The position numbers and the translations under genes were made by a program. Positions 57,577 to 64,000 of a stretch of 64,000 bases of DNA are shown here, in pieces. Position 1 is the first letter of the stretch; the number at the start of each line of letters is the position of its first letter. The notes under the pieces were generated by a model. The model saw nothing but the letters and a program-made list of their open reading frames with translations. It was not told the DNA's origin and searched no databases. The stretch is from Pyricularia pennisetigena (Eukaryota; Ascomycota; Sordariomycetes; Magnaporthales; Pyriculariaceae). The DNA is taken from contig NC_043742.1 in assembly GCF_004337985.1 (NCBI RefSeq), positions 5,817,259 through 5,881,258 on the forward strand, given 5' to 3'.

Positions 57577-58614
57577 TGGTCCTGTTTCCACTACAAGGGT
57601 ACAATGATTCCACTGTAACATTACCCTACTTTCCTTGGCCTGCGATTCCCGGATACCCAACCTTGCCAACCTCGGCCCTCTTATTGCTGATGGTCACTCT
57701 TTCGCTCTCTTGATCTCGCTATTGTTTCGATTCCTCCTCCAACCCTGAATGGTTATTATCAACCAGCACAGAAATTCTCTCCTTCGGAAACTACACGAGT
57801 CGGACGTTCAGTTCTCTACATTCCCTAGCAAGCAGCATATTCACTGTTTTTATCGTCCTTTTTTGGCATAGTGACGCCAGCCCCCGAGACGATCAAACTA
57901 CCAGGACTCAAGGGTCCCGCAACATTCCCATTCGACGGGTTCATTCCCCCGTTGGCATCGATCGCCAACAGCACTCTGTTGCAGCATTCCGTTCCAACTC
58001 TGCCCATCCTAGGAGGGTTTAGTCGCAAGCCCTGCAGTCGAGCGATCGACAAAAAGCACCACTTTATCCACCACCATCATACACATAGGCACGCACGCAC
58101 TCACGCACACACGCCTTGACGCCAATCACAGCCGTATGCAGCCCTGAAGAGTTTCCTACAGACTTTGTTTTGTGCTGTGGCCATTGTCAACTCCTCTCCG
58201 ACTGCGACAGGCCGGCTCCATAACAGCGAGCTCCCTACCCTATTTGTCCCAGCCAGCTGGGCAGGTCTCTCAACAACGACAATCATTTCGTCGCAACTTG
58301 GTTTCCTTTTTCTCATTTTTATTTTCTATTTTTGATTTCATCCTACTTTTACCTTACTATTCGAGTGACGTACTTTGGGTTCCTTGACGACCATAACGAG
58401 CACAGTCGGCCATCCCGCGGGCGAGGAAACGACTTGTGTAGACGGCCGGTCCGGTTCCTTTCGCATTCACTACATTCGATTCGACCTGACGACTCTGGGA
58501 GCTTCCTCTTTTCTTTTCTTTTCTTTTTTCTCTGGGGGTTCCTACACCCTTTATTCACACATTGTCGGTCACCATTAGAGAACAACAACAGTCGGCAGGC
58601 TTCTGTTGTTCAAA
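56025..58614. other. Long upstream/leader region of the KCH gene
   Basis: About 2.6 kb without a recognised gene. Contains a T42 run (57532-57573). From about 57.7 kb the sequence is pyrimidine-rich, consistent with a long 5' leader of the potassium transporter gene; several short open frames within it (for example 57871-58119 and 58375-58578) could act as upstream ORFs. Confidence 0.5.
57532..57573. repeat. T42 homopolymer
   Basis: An uninterrupted T run of about 42, upstream of the KCH gene. Confidence 0.9.
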
Positions 58615-60637
58615 ATGGGTTGCGGCGGCAGAAAAAACCAGGTCGAGATTCGTCCGGAACAGAAATGGGAATACATTGTAAGACGAATGCATCCGACTCG
58701 ATCGAACCGGTTCATCCAATTGGGCCAGTGGTTGCTAACAAAAGTAAACTAACCCCCCCTGTGCAGAGTCTAAACGATTTCAAGTCAACATCATGTTGGA
58801 CGCCCTTTGCCTACAGTTATCTGTGGATTTCCCTCTGCATATCCATGGCCGTTTATGGCGTCGACAGTTTTACCGCCGTTCAACTCCTTGCATTTAACCA
58901 ATGGCCCGGCCAGGTTCGACCAGCTATCGACTTCGACATTTCAAAATGGATTTTTGCCGTCTGCATCATTCTTTCATTTCTCAACCTCGGATATGAACAC
59001 ATTCGCGCACAAAGGGTTATCAGGAGGGGCAGCGTGGCAGAGAGCTACTTGGACAACTTGGCTGTTCGCCTGCAAAGTATCCGGATCGGCGGGGGCAATG
59101 GCTACAAGCGATTCCTGGTCTTCGCTGAGCTGACCAAAAGCAAAAAGGGCGCCGAATACTTGGCGCTGTTCACATACTTCAGTTTCCAATGTGAGTTTCC
59201 GGGCGCGTTTACCTATTTGGGCTTGTTTAGCAACGAGGTACTGATTTCTTTCTCCTAATCTCATGTGCAGCTTGGTTTAGAGTTATTGTCTGCTCTGGCC
59301 CTAGGCAGGTGGTCAATGCTGTGACGCTCTATGCCTTCTACCAGGCGCAAGATCTCACTCCCAAGGGTACTGACGTGGGCAATACGTTGCTGGACTTCTT
59401 CAACAAGATCAAGTTCCAGGCCGAACAGAACCCCGTGCTTGCGCTGATCTTGTCTGGTATGGTTTTCACCCTGCTGATTTGGGTCCTTGCCATGCTCGCA
59501 TTGATCGCAGCCGTGCTTTGTTGGGTACTGTTTTTGTGGAGTTACATTCCTGCTGAGGACGGTAGCTTGTCGAACTACTGCGCGCGGAAAGCGAACAAGC
59601 GACTGATGGCCATAGTTGCGGTCAAAGTCAATAAGGGTATCGCCGAGGAGGAGAGGAGGAGAAAGAAGGCGGAACTCAAGGCAGCAAAGAAGGCAGGCGA
59701 GAGGCCACCGGAGGACATCAAGCCAACATTACCCGACGTCGGCGACGATAAGCTCCCGACATTCCCCTCGCTCACGCGCGCCGACACCATGTCAACACTC
59801 CCGCCCTATGCCTCGAGGCCAGGCACCCCAGGAAGCATCGAATTGAATTCATTGGATCAGAAGAGGCCGATGCCATCTCGGCAGGGAACCATGAACAGCA
59901 ATTACTCGTCCAGGCAGCCGCTTATGGGTGCTGCTGCAGAGTTTGGGAGATCAGCATCGCCCGCTCCATCCATTCCCAGCACAAACTACAGCGGAAGGAC
60001 GTATGGTGGCCAACCACCGATGAGCCGCATGCAGTCCAACGCATCCATGTCACGGGCTTACACGGCCAGCCCGGCGCCCTTTTCGTCAGAGACGGTTCCT
60101 GGTCTTCCGCGACCCGGCTACCAACGCAGTCAACCAGGTGGACCGCCGAGCAGATTCGACAGCTACGACGACTACTCGAGTGGACGTGCTAGTCCCGCGC
60201 CTTCCATGTATCCTTCGCGGGGCCCAGGTCTCCCAAATATGCCGCCGAGGAGCGCGACTGCGCCTGTACCTCCCCGCGGTCCTGACGGATACGATGACTA
60301 CTCGAATGGCCGTGCCAGTCCCGCACCGTCCATGTATCCTCCGCGGGGCCCGCCTAGCTCGAATGGTCGAGCTAGTCCCGCGCCGTCAATGTACAATCCC
60401 TCTCGAGCCCCGCCGCAGAGGAGCGCGACTGGGCCTGTGCCTCCACGAGGCCCTGGATACCCTCCACAGAGAAACATGACTGCCCCCGCCCCCAGGCCGG
60501 AGGACCCGTATGATTACAACACCCGCCTACCAACTTCGAGCAGTCAGGCGCCGCCACAGTCTCGGGGCGGCTTTGGAAACGGCTGGAACTCGGACTTGGA
60601 GAACCAACGGGGCGGGCCCGGAGGCCCGAGATATTAG
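58615..60637 (+). CDS. KCH1-type fungal potassium transporter
   Basis: Three exons (58615-58677, 58767-59190, 59271-60637) encode 617 aa. The 21-codon first exon encodes MGCGGRKN...KWEYI; Gly2-Cys3 could be lipidated. The membrane domain of the Kch1/Prm6 family follows: SLNDFKSTSCWTPFAYSYLW, AVYGVDSFTAVQLLAFNQW, FDISKWIFAVCIILSFLNLGYEHIRA, SYLDNLAVRLQSIR, RFLVFAELTKSKKGAEYLALF, and GPRQVVNAVTLYAF, with a later hydrophobic pair (LALILSGMVFTLLIWVLAML and an adjoining helix). After about residue 300 a long cytosolic tail rich in Ser/Pro/Arg contains near-repeats of GRASPAPSMY (60178-60400). In yeast, Kch1/Kch2 mediate K+ influx that triggers calcium signalling during pheromone or ER stress. Confidence 0.9.
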
Positions 60638-61588
60638 GTATACCAATGGACGACAGCGACGACTTATTCATATATTTACTATCACCCTCATTCAGGGAAC
60701 GAGTGGCCCCAGAGTGGCCAGTCATTTTGTAAATCTGGTATATTTGGCTCATCATGATAGAGCGCTTCCTTTTCTTTGTGTTGGCGACAGGTGGGAGAGT
60801 TGAAAGGCAAACTTGGCGTCATATGCGTGCCATGGCGAATCGGTGACACGTTTGCTTATAGTTTTTAATGCTATATGTGCAACACATACATACCATACAG
60901 GCCCCGCCATGGTTGGCGGTTAAATGTTATTACAGTGTGTGATCTCTACTTTGGAGTCAAGTTGACTTGTGTCCTTCCTCGGTGTGCGCACATCAACAGG
61001 GTTGCTGAAGGCGGGTTGCGTCAACCTTTGCTTACTGATCAACAGTCTAATTAGTCTACCTAGACTAGCAAGTCGCCGTTTGTCACCCCGCGAGCGATGC
61101 ATGCGACATCCTACCTCGGCATTCTTTGCACGGAAGGTTGTTACGCCATGGCTTGGTTCAGATCCCGACCCATCTAAGGTGGGTTGTTACGGCATGCATA
61201 AGCAAGCATTGATGATAATCATTGTTTTAAGTGGTAAGCAAGAATCAATATTATGGGAAGGTTAGTACAACTACGAACCCGACTGACTTATCGGTCTCCT
61301 ACAAACTCGTTTCATAAATGTCGATATACATGTTACCACATATACGCGATATGTCAGCCGAATGCTAGACTTGTAAACATAACATCGGTTTACGCCTACA
61401 TCTATTCCATTTCTGGTCAATCTCCTAACCACGTTGGACTAATTTATTTACCAATGCTATGCCAGCATCCAATAATTACCCCAACTTGCCCCTCAAACCC
61501 CAACCATCCGATCCTCTGGACGTCGTCGAACATCACAACCTTACTAAACTTTCCATTCGCAGTGCCTAAGATAGGGTACCACAACGCC
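60638..61588. other. Intergenic, no gene seen
   Basis: 3' flank of the KCH gene and upstream region of the PNPOx-reductase gene. An in-frame open extension from 61253 has a composition unlike the downstream protein and is treated as leader. Confidence 0.5.
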
Positions 61589-63532
61589 ATGGCCTCCCTG
61601 CACGCAAAGACGCAGTGGAGCGAGGGGGAGCTCGCCGTCCAGAGCCTCCTGCGCGTCCCGCCGCAGCCCAACCCGACGGCCGACGGCCTCCCCATCCACT
61701 ACATTGGACGCGTGCAGGCGGCACCCCTCGTGGCTGTCGGCGCCGTCGACGCGGCCGCCCAGCCGTGGTCGAGCATCTGGGCCGGCGAGCCGGGCTTTGT
61801 CCGCGCCATCGCGCCAGCCGTGGTCGGCATGCGGTCGCTCGTCGACAAGGCAAACGACCCCGTCGCCGGCGTCCTCTTTGGCGACCTCGCGGACGGCGAG
61901 GTCTACAGCGACCCGGATGCGGTCGGCGGTGGCCGCCCGATGAGCGCGCTGGCTATCGACCTCGAGACCAGGGACCGCGTCAAGCTGGCAGGCAGACTCG
62001 TCGCTGGCGTGAGGAGCGCCGGCGCCGCAGATCAGGTCGGCGACGTGCAGCTGGCCATGGCCGTCGCCGAGAGCATCGGCAACTGCCCCAAGTACCTGAA
62101 CAAGAAGCGCATCTGGATGCACGTGCCCGAGCCGGAGCTGGTCTCGGACGCGCTACCGCTGCCGGCCCGCGCGCTCGAGATCCTAGAGCGGGCCGACATG
62201 TTCTTCATGTCCACGTCGGACGGGAGGGGTAACATGGACACGAACCACCGCGGGGGCCCGCCGGGCCTGTTGAGGGTGGTCAGCAACGGCGAGCGGCACG
62301 ACGCGGGCGTCGTCCTCGCGTACCCCGAGTTCTCGGGCAACAGACTCTACTCCAGCCTCGGGAACCTGCATGTGAACGACAAGGTCGGCGTCACCATCCC
62401 TGACTTTGAAACGGGGGATGTGGTGTACCTCACGGGAACGGCGAGGTTGCTCGTTGGAGACGATGCGGCCAGGCTGCTGCCGCGCACCAAGGTCGCCGTC
62501 AGGATCGAGGTGACCGCGGCAAAGGTGGTCAGGGATGGTCTGCCGTTCAGAGGCGAGGCGGGCGAATTCAGCCCGTACAACCCACCGGTGAGACGACTCG
62601 CGACCGAGATGGCAGCCGGGCTGGGCGTGGCGGAGAGCAAAGGAGGCGGCAGCGAAGGGGTCGCCGTCGCAGTGCTGAAACAGAGACAGGTGCTGTCTCC
62701 CACCATCACGAGGTACACGTTCGCCCTGCAGCCCCCGACTGGGTCCCCGAAGGGTCGAGTCGGGTCGTGGACGGCGGCGCAGCACGCCACGCTCGATTTC
62801 TCCTCGGAGCTGGACGCGGGCTACAGCCACATGCGGGACGACGACCCGCAGAGCCTCAACGACGACTTCGTGCGCACCTTTACCGTGTCGAACCTGCCAC
62901 CGGAGTCGTCTTCTGGGGAGGGCGGGGCGCGCAACGGCGAGATGCAAATCACCGTCAGGACCAACGGGCCCGTCACGCGCCTCCTGCGGAACTGGAACCT
63001 GAGGGCGCCCCTCGAGATACCCGTTATGGGGTTCGGGGGCGGGAGCCTGCGGATCCCCGCCGCCGCCGCCGCCGCCGGCGACGACGATGCAGCACGTCCG
63101 ACCGTCTTCGTTGCCACGGGCGTCGGGATAACACCGCTTCTCTCCCAGGCGGGTGCGCTGCTGTCCGCCCAGCAAAGGTCGGCGAGGGCCCCTCTCAGCG
63201 TCCTGTGGAGCTTGCGAAGGGAGGACGTGCCCTTCGCGGCTGACGAGTTCAAAAGGACGCCCGGGCTCGGGGCCGTGACGAAGCTGTACGTCAGTGACCT
63301 GGGGGCAGCGGCTGAGGGCGGCAGTGGTTCCCAGCCAGAGACGGCCCGGGAAAAGGGGGCGTCGCAGATTATTGCGGGCAGGCTCACCAAGCAAGGTCTT
63401 CTCGATGCGGCCGGGCACCAAGACGGAGGTCTGAAGGCTAGATTCTATATATGCGCTGGGCCTGCAGCTACAAAGACCATTACTGAATGGCTGGCTGGTC
63501 AAGATGTAGTTACTGAAAGTTTCAACTACTGA
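61589..63532 (+). CDS. PNPOx-like / ferredoxin-NADP reductase-like fusion protein
   Basis: Intronless, 647 aa from the ATG at 61589. Residues about 160-340 form a pyridoxamine-5'-phosphate-oxidase-like FMN split barrel (ILERADMFFMSTSDGRGNMDTNHRGG, GVVLAYPEFSGNRLYSSLGNL, and VTIPDFETGDVVYLTGTARLL). A ferredoxin reductase module follows from about 365: FAD-binding RTFTVSN, the NAD-binding FVATGVGITPLLSQ and the late FYICAGPAATKTI. Bacterial relatives often carry a third, C-terminal 2Fe-2S ferredoxin domain; here the chain ends right after the NAD-binding module, so it is absent. The absence of introns and GC-rich codon use differ from most neighbours and would fit bacterial origin, though this is inference. 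It is probably a soluble flavin oxidoreductase with unknown substrate. Confidence 0.88.
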   Translation: MASLHAKTQWSEGELAVQSLLRVPPQPNPTADGLPIHYIGRVQAAPLVAVGAVDAAAQPWSSIWAGEPGFVRAIAPAVVGMRSLVDKANDPVAGVLFGDLADGEVYSDPDAVGGGRPMSALAIDLETRDRVKLAGRLVAGVRSAGAADQVGDVQLAMAVAESIGNCPKYLNKKRIWMHVPEPELVSDALPLPARALEILERADMFFMSTSDGRGNMDTNHRGGPPGLLRVVSNGERHDAGVVLAYPEFSGNRLYSSLGNLHVNDKVGVTIPDFETGDVVYLTGTARLLVGDDAARLLPRTKVAVRIEVTAAKVVRDGLPFRGEAGEFSPYNPPVRRLATEMAAGLGVAESKGGGSEGVAVAVLKQRQVLSPTITRYTFALQPPTGSPKGRVGSWTAAQHATLDFSSELDAGYSHMRDDDPQSLNDDFVRTFTVSNLPPESSSGEGGARNGEMQITVRTNGPVTRLLRNWNLRAPLEIPVMGFGGGSLRIPAAAAAAGDDDAARPTVFVATGVGITPLLSQAGALLSAQQRSARAPLSVLWSLRREDVPFAADEFKRTPGLGAVTKLYVSDLGAAAEGGSGSQPETAREKGASQIIAGRLTKQGLLDAAGHQDGGLKARFYICAGPAATKTITEWLAGQDVVTESFNY

Positions 63533-64000
63533 GTGACGGATAATCCGTGAGAGTAGGGTATTGAGAATTAATAGATTTGAGAGATCAAAGCAGAACAGTA
63601 TGAGAGTCTGACAGCACTTGCGAAATCGGTACAGGTAAAATTTCAACTGTCGCTGAAGCAACTCGAGGATATTATTCCTTGCAAAACCCTATGGGGCAGT
63701 TATTCCTCCATCCTATCTACTGGATCTATCTAAATACATGCCTACGTATGAATCGTTTGCAGCCTATCTGCAATACCCCCGGAAATCCCGTTTTAATGTC
63801 GCTGTTTGATGTCATGTTCCCGAAACGCCAATAACCCAAAAAAAAAAGAATACCAAAACTAACAATTATCCAAAGAAAAACAAGGGGATGTGTGAAAAAA
63901 ACGCCACAAGAGTCCCCAGTAATACCGTCGTGGAATCCCGCAACCCAAAGGGTCACAGCCTCATGATGGCGTGATATCATGCTCCACGTTTGCGAAAAGA
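63533..64000. other. 3' flank, no gene seen
   Basis: AT-rich sequence to the window edge with short A runs. No coding sequence recognised; a partial gene could begin outside the window. Confidence 0.5.

Noticed and set aside
57871..58119. His-rich 82-codon open frame
   Set aside because: In the pyrimidine-rich leader of the KCH gene; at most an upstream ORF, with the His run coming from a CA-rich repeat.
61140..61180. GGTTCAGATCCCGACCC resembling a tRNA T-arm
   Set aside because: No cloverleaf can be built with the upstream sequence.
62183..63661. 492-codon open frame on the minus strand
   Set aside because: Antisense shadow of the PNPOx-reductase gene; no recognisable motifs.

Overview
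This window is genomic DNA of a filamentous ascomycete. The evidence is short spliceosomal introns (about 50-190 nt, one of about 400 nt) with GTxxGT donors, CTRAC-type branch points and CAG/TAG acceptors, monocistronic genes on both strands, and fungal families such as the Slt2-type MAP kinase, Zn2Cys6 factor, KCH potassium transporter, VPS27, SFT1 and LSB5. The Slt2-type kinase (10.8-12.5 kb) reads as MPS1. Together with abundant long T/A runs and TACCTTACC-type motifs, this suggests a Sordariomycete, most likely the Magnaporthe/Pyricularia group. The species is an inference.

Layout: 0-9 kb holds a C-terminally shortened YdeI-like gene, an ERG26-like 3-beta-HSD/SDR, a decayed NACHT-ankyrin relic, complex I subunit NDUFB7, a divergent eIF1A paralogue and a low-molecular-weight tyrosine phosphatase. 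10.8-12.5 kb holds the five-exon cell-wall-integrity MAP kinase MPS1. 14.3-15.2 kb holds a secreted DUF3455 protein, followed by about 7.7 kb in which I recognise no gene. 22.9-33.6 kb is mostly lipid-related: a DUF1295/steroid-5-alpha-reductase-like membrane protein, a Sec14 lipid-transfer protein, an MDP-1 type HAD phosphatase, a DHCR24/DWF1-like FAD oxidoreductase and a Zn2Cys6 factor. 34.3-34.9 kb holds a small secreted cysteine-containing protein.

36-53 kb is rich in membrane-traffic genes: SFT1 (Golgi SNARE), an ArfGAP, LSB5 (VHS-GAT), a long-chain acyl-CoA synthetase, a rhodanese-USP deubiquitinase of the Doa4/USP8 type, and VPS27 (ESCRT-0). Two divergent pairs (ArfGAP/LSB5 and USP/VPS27) each share an intergenic region of about 1.2 kb. 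53-64 kb holds an unrecognised gene interrupted by an AT microsatellite, a histidine phosphatase, a KCH1-type potassium transporter and an intronless PNPOx-ferredoxin reductase fusion.

All exon models were derived by eye from splice signals and reading-frame continuity, and each model sums to a multiple of three. Family names rest on recognised motifs; no database search was run. I found no convincing tRNA, rRNA, CRISPR array or intact transposon.
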